Shown: positions 7,830 through 17,304, numbered from the stretch's first letter. The stretch is DNA of 64,000 bases from Rhodovibrionaceae bacterium (GCA_028279885.1 JANQMX010000077.1:124001-188000); one strand, 5' to 3'. Notes: a model not told the origin generated them from the sequence alone. Made by a program: numbers and translations.

Positions 7830-10800
7830 TTAGTCCTGGCCCCCGCGAAGCGTCTTCAGCAGTTTCTCAGCTTCATCACGCTCCGTAAACGAGGTGCCCG
7901 CGTTGACGATCTCTTCCAAGAGGGTGGTGGCCTCATCCTCTCGACCGTTGGCAGCGAGCGCTCTGGCCAGATGATATCTGAAGTTGGGATCGGCTTCGAA
8001 AGTCTCATTGCTTGCCAGCAGCTTTGCGAGAGCTTCTTCCGGCCGGTTCATTTCCAACAAGATGACGCCGAGCGTATAGCCAATGGCGGGATCCGACGGA
8101 TAGCTTTCGAGGGCCTGTCTACCACGTTCTTCTGCAGCGTCGAGCTCACCCAGCTTCATCAGAGCAAATGCCTCATTATTCAGAAGGTCACGGGTGACAG
8201 CTCCATTCTGCCGCAGGGTTTGAATGTGTCCCAGAGCAGGTCGGTAGTCGCCATTCAAGAGGTAAAGAAGATAAGCCTGCCGCCTAGTTCTCACGTCGTC
8301 GCGAGCAACGGCCAGTCGTCGTTCCAACGTCACGACCGCTTCAGTTGTGCGCCCAAGATTTTGCTGAAGCAGAGAGAGCTTGCGCGCACGCTCCGACGAG
8401 CTTTCCAAGTCGATCGCGCGCTCCAGATGGACTGCGGCTTGCTCCAAGTCATCCAACGCGGTGAAGTAGGCGGCCCACAACTCCGCTCCCATGGCCGTGT
8501 TGGGCCTCTGCTCGTCGAACGTCTCCAACTGAGTGCGAGCGGCGGCCGTGTCGCCTTCTGCCAATAGGAGCTCTGCCAGAAGGGCGCGCGCCGGGAAGTA
8601 GGCTTCCGAGGCCGACAGTGCGCTTCTCAGGCGTTCCATTGCAGCAGGCTTGTCGTCAGCGTCGAGGTAAGACTGAGCTGCTGCATGTAGATGAACTGCA
8701 GGTTCAGCGCTGAGTGTCGCCAAACGGTCGTAAGTCTGAGCCGCCCCAAGGAAATCTGCGTTTGCTCGCTGAGCCACGGCCAAGGAATCGAGATAGGTTT
8801 CGTTTGATGAAAACGTGTCTTCCGCCGCTGCCAGGAGGTCCAGTGCTTCATCGGATCTGCCTCGAGCTATGAGAAAGCGAGCGGCTACGACGCGCGGCTC
8901 GAGTTCTTCGGGGTACAGCCTGACGGTGCCCAGCAAAACCTCTTCGGCACTGTCCCATTCACCTAGCGTGGCTAGTATTTCGGCGTATTCGACCCGAGCT
9001 TTTCCGTATTCGGGATTGCGCTCCAAATACCTGGAGAGAAGTCTTCTCGCTCCGTCGAATTCTCCACGATTCTTCAGCAGTTGAGTGAGACTCAGTACAG
9101 CAGTTGGGTTATCGGGATCGATTTCGATTGATTTTCTGTAGCTGGCTTCTGCATCAGTGAACTTACTCTGTGCCAAGTAGACCAGGGCCGTATCGTTGTA
9201 AGCTACGGGGTCGTTTGGAAAACGGCGGCGAAATTCCTCAGCCGTTCGAGTGGCCGCTTCAATGTTTCTTTGGTTCAAGTATGCCAGTATTTCCAGATGA
9301 AGCCGTCTTGGGTCTCTTTCCGCACCGTCTGCATCGGGCTGCCCAGGTGACGAGTCAGAGTTGCTAGACTGCGCCGTGTTTGTGGCCGCCAAGGCTTGGT
9401 CGATCTCAACGGTACCCTGACGGGCAACGACGAGAGCCTTAAGGCGCGTGAGCCGATCGGGCGCTTGGCTCGCTAGCTCGTCGTGTATCTTTCGAACAAG
9501 GGCATTGTCAGGATGTGCCGCAATTGCCTGTTCCAACGTTCTGACGGCTTGTTCAGTCTCTCCGCCGGTTTCCTGCAGGTATGCCAATGCAACCAATGCA
9601 TCGATGTTGTCGGGTTCGACCGACAAAGCACGTTCGAAACTTTTGTGCGCTTCTTGAAGCGCATCTTCCTCAAGACTTGAATGGCCTTGCTGGACGTAGC
9701 GATCAGCGGCAACCGTCACGTAGTAAGCGCTCAGCACATATCTTGGTCCAAGCCCCGCTGCGACATTCAGGACTTGGGCGAACAGAGGCTCACTGGACTG
9801 TGCAGCGTCATCGTACCCGATAACAGTAGGCCTGACATCCACTCTTGCAGCAAGTTCTCGCGATGGCCGGGTCTCCCTTGCCCGTTGGACCTGCGTGCCT
9901 CTGACTATCCTCTGCGCACGGGTGCTTTCCGGGAATGACAACAGCAGTCCATAAACGAGATCAGCCGCGAGCCGAACGTCACCCGCTCTCATTGCGAGGT
10001 CGACGCCTTGCTCTAGCTGCCAAGCGTCAACGCTATCGGTCGCGTCCCTGAATGTCTCAAGCGCTTCGATCGCGACTCGATTGTCCTCGAGCTCTATTGA
10101 CACCCAAGCGAGGAGGAAGGCGATGTTTGCGTCGTCAGGTCGTTCGGCAAGGTATTTGTTAAAGTGCTCGCGAGAAATTTCTAGGTTGTTTAGAATCAGG
10201 TTTGATCGACCGGAGATTGCTAATGCTGGGGCATGCCTGGGGAAGTTGCCAAGCAACTCATCGGAAATGCTTCGCGCTTCGTCATATTCTCCGTCCGCGA
10301 GTGCGAGAAAAGCCTTGAGATACAAGGCGTTAGAGTTGTTTTGTGCGACTCGTTCAATTCTCTCCAGGAGCTGTCTTGCCTGCTCAAAGTTCCCTGTGGC
10401 CGCTTCGGCATTGGCGAGTGAGATTTGAACGCGTAGTGCATGCGGTCTCAATTCGTAGGCATGAGCCAGAATCTCTCTGCTCTCTTCCACTGTCCCGAGC
10501 GAAAACAGCAATTGCCCTTTCGCGAGCAGGGCATCGACGTTATCCGGATCGCTTGCCAAGGCGCGGTTGAGCAGCGCCAGCCCTTCGTCGTGGCGGCCAT
10601 CGGCAAGCGCTTGGAGTGCCTGTACCGTCAGTGCGCCGGCATGCGGCCCTGTCTCCAACACTCGAGACAGCAACGCTTCTGCCGTCGGTTGGACGCCCCG
10701 GGCATTGTAAGTCCTGGCCTTCACCACGAGGAAATCACTGCGGTACCTTGGATCTTGAAAGTCGCCGTAGGTTTCGGTGAATTGCAGGATCTCTTCATGT

Positions 10801-11186
10801 TTGCCCAAACGAGCCTTCGTATCAGCTAGCAGGGCACGCACGGATTCGCTGGTTTCGCCGAGGCGTATCGCCTGTTCCAGTTCCTTTTCAGCCTCTGAGA
10901 GTGCTTCGATGGCAAAGTAGGCCCTCGCCAAGAGTACCCGTGGCGTCGGGTTTTCCGGGTCTTGCTGAACGGCGTTCTTGAGCTGGATCGCGGCGGCTGG
11001 AGCCCGCCCGGCCTCTAGATGCTCGACGCCGGAGGCAATGTAGTCGGCGGCCGTTCGGTTGCCTGCATCGTCGCAGGCAGCCACGAGCAAAAGTGCGCCA
11101 ACCAAAGCGAAATAGCGCACAGCGCCGTACGTTCGTCTGAGGCGACTGCTATCGCTGCGCCTACCGAGAGCAACATTTGCGTGCAC
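7830..11186 (-). CDS. prsT: PrsT-type TPR-repeat lipoprotein of the XrtA/PEP-CTERM system
   Basis: This very large protein (1118 residues) consists almost entirely of tetratricopeptide repeats. An N-terminal lipoprotein signal is visible (hydrophobic stretch ending LLLVAAC, lipidated Cys near residue 38), so it is probably anchored in the outer membrane facing the periplasm. Repeats follow from about residue 45 to the end, many with the A/P/A pattern (for example DPENPTPRVLLARAYF, DPDNVDALLAKGQLLF, HPDNALVRK). Length and layout match the PEP-CTERM-associated TPR lipoprotein family, thought to act as a scaffold in exopolysaccharide assembly or secretion. The GTG start at 11184-11186 is preceded by GGGGGA at a good distance. 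The gene has a sigma-70-type promoter at 11297-11325. By eye, GC content is clearly lower than in the flanking genes. Confidence 0.88.
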   Translation of the reverse strand: MHANVALGRRSDSSRLRRTYGAVRYFALVGALLLVAACDDAGNRTAADYIASGVEHLEAGRAPAAAIQLKNAVQQDPENPTPRVLLARAYFAIEALSEAEKELEQAIRLGETSESVRALLADTKARLGKHEEILQFTETYGDFQDPRYRSDFLVVKARTYNARGVQPTAEALLSRVLETGPHAGALTVQALQALADGRHDEGLALLNRALASDPDNVDALLAKGQLLFSLGTVEESREILAHAYELRPHALRVQISLANAEAATGNFEQARQLLERIERVAQNNSNALYLKAFLALADGEYDEARSISDELLGNFPRHAPALAISGRSNLILNNLEISREHFNKYLAERPDDANIAFLLAWVSIELEDNRVAIEALETFRDATDSVDAWQLEQGVDLAMRAGDVRLAADLVYGLLLSFPESTRAQRIVRGTQVQRARETRPSRELAARVDVRPTVIGYDDAAQSSEPLFAQVLNVAAGLGPRYVLSAYYVTVAADRYVQQGHSSLEEDALQEAHKSFERALSVEPDNIDALVALAYLQETGGETEQAVRTLEQAIAAHPDNALVRKIHDELASQAPDRLTRLKALVVARQGTVEIDQALAATNTAQSSNSDSSPGQPDADGAERDPRRLHLEILAYLNQRNIEAATRTAEEFRRRFPNDPVAYNDTALVYLAQSKFTDAEASYRKSIEIDPDNPTAVLSLTQLLKNRGEFDGARRLLSRYLERNPEYGKARVEYAEILATLGEWDSAEEVLLGTVRLYPEELEPRVVAARFLIARGRSDEALDLLAAAEDTFSSNETYLDSLAVAQRANADFLGAAQTYDRLATLSAEPAVHLHAAAQSYLDADDKPAAMERLRSALSASEAYFPARALLAELLLAEGDTAAARTQLETFDEQRPNTAMGAELWAAYFTALDDLEQAAVHLERAIDLESSSERARKLSLLQQNLGRTTEAVVTLERRLAVARDDVRTRRQAYLLYLLNGDYRPALGHIQTLRQNGAVTRDLLNNEAFALMKLGELDAAEERGRQALESYPSDPAIGYTLGVILLEMNRPEEALAKLLASNETFEADPNFRYHLARALAANGREDEATTLLEEIVNAGTSFTERDEAEKLLKTLRGGQD

Positions 11187-11489
11187 CTAACAATCCCCCT
11201 TGTTTTCGCGCTCTGGCGAGACAGAAAGCGAGTTTTGGAAGTTAACCGTAAAGGGCCAGCTTCCCCCGACTTGAGCGCCCCTTCCCCGAAAAGTTAAGAA
11301 TACCGTATTGTTACGATACCGTCAAAAGCCCGGCCAACGGGAAAACGGTGCTGCGACACTAGCACCACCATATCACCGACAGTCTTTACAACTGCTTTTT
11401 TGAAAGAGGTTTTTTAAGGGCAGCGTGACGTTTTGTGCGCTACTTGGCACCATAGGTCGCCGAAGGGTTCGATCTAGCGAAATGAGGCT
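11187..11489. other. Intergenic region carrying the prsT promoter
   Basis: These 303 bases lie between two minus-strand genes. They contain no plausible gene. The only clear element is the promoter at 11297-11325. A/T-rich patches (around 11394-11416) lie downstream of the 11490 gene but form no convincing terminator hairpin. Confidence 0.6.
11297..11325 (-). promoter_or_regulatory. Sigma-70-type promoter of prsT with a palindrome in the spacer
   Basis: On the minus strand, TTGACG (11320-11325), a 17-bp spacer and TATTCT (11297-11302) form a strong vegetative promoter. The spacer holds an interrupted palindrome (GTAT...ATAC, 11305-11319, symmetric at 12 of 15 positions) that could be an operator. 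The leader to the GTG start is about 105 nt. Confidence 0.7.
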
Positions 11490-12374
11490 TTAGGAGTGAG
11501 ACAGCCCTCTGCGGCTTCGGCGTCGTCCGCGCCGTCGTTTGAGCCGCCTTTCGTGACGGTCTCTGCTTCGCTTGATGACAACGCCTAGGACGAAGACACC
11601 GACAACCGCGCCCAGGGAAAGCAGCAGATAGGCGTAGATCCGAAAATCGGAAAAAACCTCGACAACAATGCTTTGCAGTTCACCGATACTTGTCCGGGTT
11701 TGCGGCGGGGGCGCGGTGACCCTGCCGGCACTGCTATAGCCGTCTGTCGAGCCTTCTGCCTGTGCGGCGTCACGAGATGGCGAGTTATCGTCTGCACGCG
11801 GCCTGCTGTCGGTGACAGCGCCACCCGTTAGGCCTTCTGGCAGCTGAAAATCAAGGCTTTCGCGCGGATCGAGTTGCTTCAATAGAGATTTCATCTCATC
11901 AAAAGCGTCTTTGTTGGCTTTCGGTCGCGTTGAAGCCGAGGGTCGCGGTGTCTGCCCGACAGTGTCGTCGAATAAGCCTTGCAGGGGGTCAGCTTCCTCC
12001 TCGGGCCAAACATCGGACGGTGACTCGGACTCGGACTCGGGCAGGGTCTGGGTCGTGCCAGATCCCTCCGCATCCAGTGTCGACGGCACCGGGTCAGTTG
12101 GTAGGGTTATTTCGGCCTCAGGAGACTGCTGCGCGAGTGGACGCTCTGCCATCAGACAGGTCGCGGCGGTGGCAAACAGCAGTAACCCCGCCGCCAGGAC
12201 GAAAGACCCCAACCGGTTGCGTTCGCCATTGCGGGCGCAGAAGTACGCGCCATCCTGCCGGGTGGCAATGGTTGCAGGGGGGCCAGCCCACGCAGTTTGT
12301 CTAACCAACACCGACACGAACCCTTCGCCCAACAATAGAGTCGCCGCATAAACCGAGTGTCTCTCGAGCGCCAA
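11490..12374 (-). CDS. Hypothetical membrane protein with acidic/Ser-rich middle and Arg-rich tail
   Basis: Not recognised. From the upstream-most TTG the frame gives 294 residues, but the true start is unclear; GTG codons near residues 20-26 are alternatives. Visible in order: a hydrophobic signal-like helix (about residues 55-75, GSFVLAAGLLLFATAATCL), a long low-complexity region rich in Ser, Asp, Glu and Pro (about 80-225) with Q/E/S repeats such as ESESESPSD, a second membrane helix (about 245-270) and a very basic tail of about 25 residues with many Arg. This predicts a periplasmic linker held by two membrane segments. It lies between prsT and the amidotransferase gene in the exopolysaccharide locus, so a role there is possible, but none can be read from the sequence. 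Confidence 0.6.
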   Translation of the reverse strand: MALERHSVYAATLLLGEGFVSVLVRQTAWAGPPATIATRQDGAYFCARNGERNRLGSFVLAAGLLLFATAATCLMAERPLAQQSPEAEITLPTDPVPSTLDAEGSGTTQTLPESESESPSDVWPEEEADPLQGLFDDTVGQTPRPSASTRPKANKDAFDEMKSLLKQLDPRESLDFQLPEGLTGGAVTDSRPRADDNSPSRDAAQAEGSTDGYSSAGRVTAPPPQTRTSIGELQSIVVEVFSDFRIYAYLLLSLGAVVGVFVLGVVIKRSRDRHERRLKRRRGRRRSRRGLSHS

Positions 12375-12545
12375 CGATACTGTTCCTCATCGGTAAGACC
12401 ACAGATTTTTCGTTAATGTGAGGGTAAGGTCCGCGGTGATAGCTAGGCTTGAGGGGGCAGCCCTGGCGAAACATGGCACACGCCGCGCTGTTTGCTCTGC
12501 TCGCTGAGTGCCTCGTGCAGGCCACGCAAAGGAAGCACGCCACGG

Positions 12546-13646
12546 ATGAACAATCGATGTAAGCGTTGCTTGTTGCCGGCCGCTGTCCCGGGTTCCGATC
12601 TGGATGCGGAGGGGGTCTGTGCCTTCTGCCGTGAGGAGCGAGGCCCGCGAGAACGCGAGGCCGAGAGAGAACGACAGAGCTTCGAGCGCGACCTCGAAGC
12701 GACCTTGGCCGCCGCCCGCGGCAAAGCACGCTATGACGCGCTGGTCTGTCTAAGCGGTGGGAAAGACAGCCTCTATCTGCTCTATCGCCTTAAAGTGGAC
12801 TACGGCCTGAAGCTGCTGGCGTTTACCACTGACTTCAACATTCCGCCGATTGCTTGGGGCAACATCCGGCAGGCATTGTCGCGCCTGGATATCGACCACT
12901 TGGTTTATCGGCCTAGCGAAGCCTTCTACCGCAAGCTTCTGCGTCATTTGCTCAGCCATCAGGAAGAGCGGGGCGCCGTCTACACCGTGTCTTACGTCTA
13001 TGCCCCGCTGTTCGAAGGTGACGCTTTGGCACACGCCATGGCCTTGAACATTCCGCTGGTCCTCGCCGGTTACTCCCCGGGGCAGCCGGAGCGGGAGCGC
13101 ATGGTTTACGAGTTCGATCCGAGGCTGATTGCGGAAACCGACTGGACACCGCCGGCCTTACGTCACGCTGGTCTCTTCGACGAAGACGAGCTGAGCCGCT
13201 TCTGGAATCCCGTGGCGCATGCGAAGGGCAATGACTATCCCCGTTACATCGCGCCACTTCATGCCTGGGACTATGCACAAGATCAGATCATGGAGATGGT
13301 CTACGAGAAAGGCTTGGTAGCCCGAAAGCGCCATGCCAATCCAATCTTGAGCAACTATCCGATCAATTGGCTCCTGATGTATTCGGACTTGAGAAGTTTT
13401 GGCTACAACCCTTATGCACCGGAGTTTGCAGGCTTGATCCGGGAGGGTAAGGCGAGTCTTCGCTATTGGCGGCTGATGAGCCCGATTGTCGATTTTCTGA
13501 TCAGGAACAGGCTCGGTCCGGCCAAGGAAGTATCCCGTTCCCTCGCTTGGTTGGGGATGAAGCCTGAGGAGCTGAGGATTACTATGCCACGCGGCGCGTA
13601 TGATCCGCCCTATCCAGCGCCTGCGGCGGCGGCACAGGCTGTATAG
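12546..13646 (+). CDS. PP-loop N-acetyl sugar amidotransferase (WbpG/PseA/WbuX-like)
   Basis: The 366-residue protein belongs to the PP-loop ATP pyrophosphatase superfamily. It starts with a zinc-ribbon (CKRC near residue 4, CAFC near residue 26), followed by the PP-loop CLSGGKDSLYLLYRL at about residues 67-81. Relatives (WbpG, PseA, LegG-type) adenylate and amidate N-acetylated sugars of surface polysaccharides, using ammonia from a HisH-like glutaminase. No hisH/hisF-like partner is in the window. The ATG at 12546 follows AAGGAAG with slightly long spacing. It stands upstream of prsK on the same strand. A role in modifying the locus's exopolysaccharide sugar is the natural reading. Confidence 0.75.
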   Translation: MNNRCKRCLLPAAVPGSDLDAEGVCAFCREERGPREREAERERQSFERDLEATLAAARGKARYDALVCLSGGKDSLYLLYRLKVDYGLKLLAFTTDFNIPPIAWGNIRQALSRLDIDHLVYRPSEAFYRKLLRHLLSHQEERGAVYTVSYVYAPLFEGDALAHAMALNIPLVLAGYSPGQPERERMVYEFDPRLIAETDWTPPALRHAGLFDEDELSRFWNPVAHAKGNDYPRYIAPLHAWDYAQDQIMEMVYEKGLVARKRHANPILSNYPINWLLMYSDLRSFGYNPYAPEFAGLIREGKASLRYWRLMSPIVDFLIRNRLGPAKEVSRSLAWLGMKPEELRITMPRGAYDPPYPAPAAAAQAV

Positions 13647-13717
13647 AGTGTCATGGTAGAGCGGCGGGCCGTCTGTTGGCATGGGCGCGTGAATGCGCTG
13701 CCATGGAGTGAACGAGC

Positions 13718-15820
13718 GTGACGGGAGAGAGCGGCAACCTGGCGATCGACATTAGCGTCCTGGGCTATGGGCTGGCGACGCTCGGTTATCTGCTGATTGG
13801 CTTGCTGGTTCTGTTTGCCTGGCGCGCATCTGCGAGCAAATGGCTGTTCTTGGCAGCTTGTCTCGTTTCCGTTCTCTGGAGCTTGGGGGCTGCGGCGCCG
13901 GAGATAACCGGTCCCGTTCAGGAATGGCGGGGCTTCCTGGTCCCCTTGCGCACCAGTCTCTGGGCCGGCTTGCTTCTTGCCATCTTAAGCTCGGCGCGGG
14001 AAGGCGAGGGGCGGCATCTGACCATTGTAACCGCGACCGCGCTGGCGCTGATACCCGCGATACACTTGATTGTCAGTGTCCTTCCGCTTGTGCCGAACGA
14101 ACAGCTGGTGTTGCTCCTGCTGCTGCCCAATATCGCTGGGCCGGTGATCGGCCTTATTCTGATCGAAAGCACGCTGCGCTCCTGCGACGAGGAGCAGCGC
14201 TGGCGCCTTAAGTTCCTCTTCCTCGGACTCGGTTTGCTCTTTGCGTTCGATCTCTTCCTCTATGCCCAAATCCTGATTCTCGGTATCTACAGCCCGGAGA
14301 TTCAGCTCTCGCGGAGCTTGGTGCAGGTCCTCGCCCTGCCTTTTCTTGCGGTCTTCGCGCTGCGAAACGCCTTCACCGAGCGACCCATTCAGCTCTCACA
14401 CAGCGCAGCACTCCATTCCACCGCCTTTATTGCGAGCGGGGGCTATCTCGTCTTGATGACCCTGGGAGCGCTGTTCATTCACCGCTATGCAGGCGAATGG
14501 AGAACCGCAGCGCAGGTCGTCTTCTTTGCTGGCGCCTTCGCGGTTCTGTTCCTGGTGCTGGCATCAGGCGCAGCGCGGGCAAAGGCCAAGGTTGTGATCG
14601 GCCGTCATATTTTTCGCTCGAAGTACGACTTCCGTGCGGAGTGGCGAAAGTTCACGGCGACACTGTCGGGGGAGGAGCGGGGCGTTCCCCTGGAGATGCG
14701 GGTGATCAAGGCCCTGGCCGACATCGTGGAAAGCACCGGTGGCGAGCTCTGGGCCAAGCAGGGACAGACCTTCCGCTTGCTCTCGACTTGGAATTTCGGG
14801 CCTGTCACGGATGACCGGAGCCTCTATCCCAAGATGTTTCGTCGCCACATGTTGACGCCGGATATCGTCGATGTCGACGCGGTGCGACGCCAACTCGACG
14901 CTTCAGCGGTTGAACAGAGGGAAAGTCGCTCTGTCCTTCGGTCTTGGATTCTCGTCCCCCTGTCACATCGCGGCGAGGTGGTCGCGTGGGTTGTTTTGGG
15001 TCGGCCGCGAGCCAGGCGCCAGCTCGATGCAGAGGATCGCGAGCTGTTGTCGCTTGCAGCCAGCCAGGCGGCGAGTCATTTGGCCGAGCACCAGGCCATG
15101 GAGGCGCTTGCGGAAACCCGTGAGTTCGAGCGATTCAGCCGTCAGTATGCCTTCGTCGTTCATGATATGAAGAACTTGGTCAGTCAGCTTTCGCTACTGC
15201 TTGGGAACTTCCATCGGCATAAGGATAAGCCTGAATTCCTCGAGGACATGATGGAGACGGTTGGAGAAGCGGTTGGCCGAATGCAGGATCTGATCGAGCG
15301 TATCAATGCCTTCAAGGACGGGGCCAGCGGAAGCGGCAAGGATCAGTTTGTCGACCTCGCCCGTTTTCTGAGATCGGAGGCCGCTCTGGGTGAGGCCTTG
15401 CCGAGTTATGAGTTGGAGATTGCTGAGCGGGCCTCCCAGGCGCGGGTTAAGGCCGATGTGGAGCGCTTGCGCCATGTGATTGCTCATCTGATCGGAAACG
15501 CACGGGAAGCCGCCGGGGCCGAAGGGGAGGTGACGGTGTCGTTGGATCTCGACGAGCCCTTTGCTGTGCTGGAAATCAGTGACAATGGCCCGGGTATGGA
15601 CGTCGAGTTTATTCGAACGAAGCTCTTCAAGCCATTCCGCTCGACCAAGAGCGACGGTTTGGGCGTCGGCGCCTTTCAGTGCTTGGATTTTGCGCGGGAG
15701 ACTGGTGGCGATCTGCGGGTGATCAGCAGCCCTGGTTCGGGCACGACCATGCGACTGCTCTTGCCCCTGGCCGGCGTGGCTGGAGCAGAGGAGCCAATCC
15801 GGGCGGTAGGGCAAGGCTAA
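13718..15820 (+). CDS. prsK: PrsK, membrane histidine kinase of the XrtA/PEP-CTERM system
   Basis: This 700-residue sensor kinase has an N-terminal membrane region of about eight helices (residues ~10-290), then a GAF-like domain (about 315-460) and a histidine kinase core. The phospho-accepting His is residue 482 in FVVHDMKNLVSQL. The N box HLIGNAREAA, G1 box ISDNGPGMD and G2 box STKSDGLGVGAF are all present. This architecture is characteristic of the PEP-CTERM-associated kinase family. The start is GTG at 13718 with GGAG nine bases upstream. The stop overlaps the prsR ATG by one base (TAATG), so kinase and regulator are translationally coupled. The signal it detects is unknown. Confidence 0.92.
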   Translation: MTGESGNLAIDISVLGYGLATLGYLLIGLLVLFAWRASASKWLFLAACLVSVLWSLGAAAPEITGPVQEWRGFLVPLRTSLWAGLLLAILSSAREGEGRHLTIVTATALALIPAIHLIVSVLPLVPNEQLVLLLLLPNIAGPVIGLILIESTLRSCDEEQRWRLKFLFLGLGLLFAFDLFLYAQILILGIYSPEIQLSRSLVQVLALPFLAVFALRNAFTERPIQLSHSAALHSTAFIASGGYLVLMTLGALFIHRYAGEWRTAAQVVFFAGAFAVLFLVLASGAARAKAKVVIGRHIFRSKYDFRAEWRKFTATLSGEERGVPLEMRVIKALADIVESTGGELWAKQGQTFRLLSTWNFGPVTDDRSLYPKMFRRHMLTPDIVDVDAVRRQLDASAVEQRESRSVLRSWILVPLSHRGEVVAWVVLGRPRARRQLDAEDRELLSLAASQAASHLAEHQAMEALAETREFERFSRQYAFVVHDMKNLVSQLSLLLGNFHRHKDKPEFLEDMMETVGEAVGRMQDLIERINAFKDGASGSGKDQFVDLARFLRSEAALGEALPSYELEIAERASQARVKADVERLRHVIAHLIGNAREAAGAEGEVTVSLDLDEPFAVLEISDNGPGMDVEFIRTKLFKPFRSTKSDGLGVGAFQCLDFARETGGDLRVISSPGSGTTMRLLLPLAGVAGAEEPIRAVGQG

Positions 15821-17208
15821 TGACGGAGAACCTTAGGAAACTGCTGATCGTCGACGATGAGCCAGGCATTCGACGCCAGCTGAAATGGGCGTTCGACGGT
15901 GTCGAGGTCCAGCTCGCCGAGGATCGGAAGAGCGCCATTGCAACGCAGGTGGAGAGCCCTAGTTCCGTGGTGCTGCTCGATCTCGGATTGCCGCCGAATC
16001 AGGACGGGCCCAGCGAAGGCTTGGCTGCCTTGAAGGCCATCACGGAAAAGACGCCGCACGCGAAGGTCATCGTCATGACCGGCCAGACGGAACGGGACTA
16101 CGCTTTGAAGTCGATCGCCCTTGGCGCCTATGATTTCTATGCCAAACCTCTGGATCTTGATGAAATCACACTGATCGTCGAGCGGGCTTTCCGCCTCTAT
16201 GAACTCGAGGAGGAGAACCGTCGGCTCCACGCTGAGCAGGGCTCGGCCGCTTTGCCCGGCCTGCTGACCAATAGCCCTGTTATGAAAGAGGTGTGCAGTT
16301 CGATTACGCGTTTTGCCCGCGCCGATGTTGCCGTCTTGATCATCGGCGAAAGCGGGACGGGCAAAGAGCTGCTGGCGCGTGCAGTCCACAATCAAAGCGG
16401 CCGCGCGGAAGGGCCCTTCGTTGCGATCAACTGTGCAGCGATCCCAGAAAATCTCCTGGAAAGCGAGCTATTTGGCTACGAGAAGGGAGCCTTCACCGGG
16501 GCACACAGAACCACGCCCGGCAAGATCGAGCAGGCCAGTCATGGGACGCTGTTTCTCGATGAGATTGGCGATCTGCCCATGGCGCTGCAGGCCAAGCTGC
16601 TGCGGTTTTTGCAGGAAAGAAAGGTGGAACGTGTCGGCGGCCGGCGCGAGATCGATGTCGACATTCGAGTCGTTTCCGCCACCAACAAGAACGTGGAGAG
16701 CATGGTGGCGGGGCAGGCCTTCCGCGAGGATCTCTACTTCCGGCTCGGCGAGGCGGTGGTCTCTGTGCCGCCTTTACGCGAACGACCTGAAGACAAGGTT
16801 CTGATTGCGCAGCACTTTCTCGAGGCTTGGTTGGGTGAGCAGGGGCTGCCGGCGATGCGCTTTTCTGCTAACGCGCTCGCTGCGATATCCCAGTTCGATT
16901 GGCCTGGAAACGTGCGTGAGCTTCAGAATCGGGTAAAGCGCGCGGCGGTTTCGGCTGAAGACTCGCTGATCGAAACAGCCGACCTCGGCCTCGATGCAAA
17001 GCAGGGCGCCGATGCGACCTTGTGCACCCTCAAGGAGGCCCGTCAGAGGGCTGAGGCGCAGGCGATCAACAATGCTCTGCTGCATGCGGATGGCAACGTC
17101 ACCAAAGCTGCAAAGCTGCTCGGCGTAAGCCGGCCGACGCTCTACCAGCTGATGAGAGAGCATCATCAGAAGATCGAGCCCTCGAAGGATGATGTTGCGG
17201 CGACCTGA
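15820..17208 (+). CDS. prsR: PrsR, sigma-54-dependent response regulator of the XrtA/PEP-CTERM system
   Basis: The 462-residue NtrC-type activator has three parts. A receiver domain carries the phosphorylatable Asp54 in VVLLDLGLP. An AAA+ domain has Walker A GESGTGKE at residues 176-183, the sigma-54 contact loop GAFTGA at 223-228 and Walker B LFLDEIGD. A C-terminal Fis-type helix-turn-helix (GNVTKAAKLLGVSRPTLYQL) follows. The family activates RpoN promoters of PEP-CTERM genes in partnership with PrsK. In this window the expected target is the promoter at 7438-7452. The ATG start overlaps the prsK stop, and AAGG lies just upstream. Confidence 0.93.
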   Translation: MTENLRKLLIVDDEPGIRRQLKWAFDGVEVQLAEDRKSAIATQVESPSSVVLLDLGLPPNQDGPSEGLAALKAITEKTPHAKVIVMTGQTERDYALKSIALGAYDFYAKPLDLDEITLIVERAFRLYELEEENRRLHAEQGSAALPGLLTNSPVMKEVCSSITRFARADVAVLIIGESGTGKELLARAVHNQSGRAEGPFVAINCAAIPENLLESELFGYEKGAFTGAHRTTPGKIEQASHGTLFLDEIGDLPMALQAKLLRFLQERKVERVGGRREIDVDIRVVSATNKNVESMVAGQAFREDLYFRLGEAVVSVPPLRERPEDKVLIAQHFLEAWLGEQGLPAMRFSANALAAISQFDWPGNVRELQNRVKRAAVSAEDSLIETADLGLDAKQGADATLCTLKEARQRAEAQAINNALLHADGNVTKAAKLLGVSRPTLYQLMREHHQKIEPSKDDVAAT

Positions 17209-17244
17209 CGCCCGTCTCTTAACCGAGGCACAGGCGCGGTCGTC

Positions 17245-17292
17245 ATAGCAGCAGTGCCTGTGGCGCCTATAGCAGCAGTGCCTGTGGCGCCT
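17245..17292 (+). repeat. Two perfect head-to-tail copies of a 24-bp unit
   Basis: The unit at 17245-17268 (begins ATAGCAGCAG, ends GTGGCGCCT) is repeated exactly at 17269-17292, directly after the prsR stop. Function is unknown; it could be slippage-generated sequence in the 3' region or a protein-binding site. Confidence 0.85.
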
Positions 17293-17304
17293 AACGAAAT
17301 CTTG

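Noticed and set aside
12474..12488. TGGCAC ahead of the amidotransferase gene as a sigma-54 promoter
   Set aside because: At the correct spacing the -12 element is GCGC rather than TTGC; the only TTGC nearby is seven bases too far.
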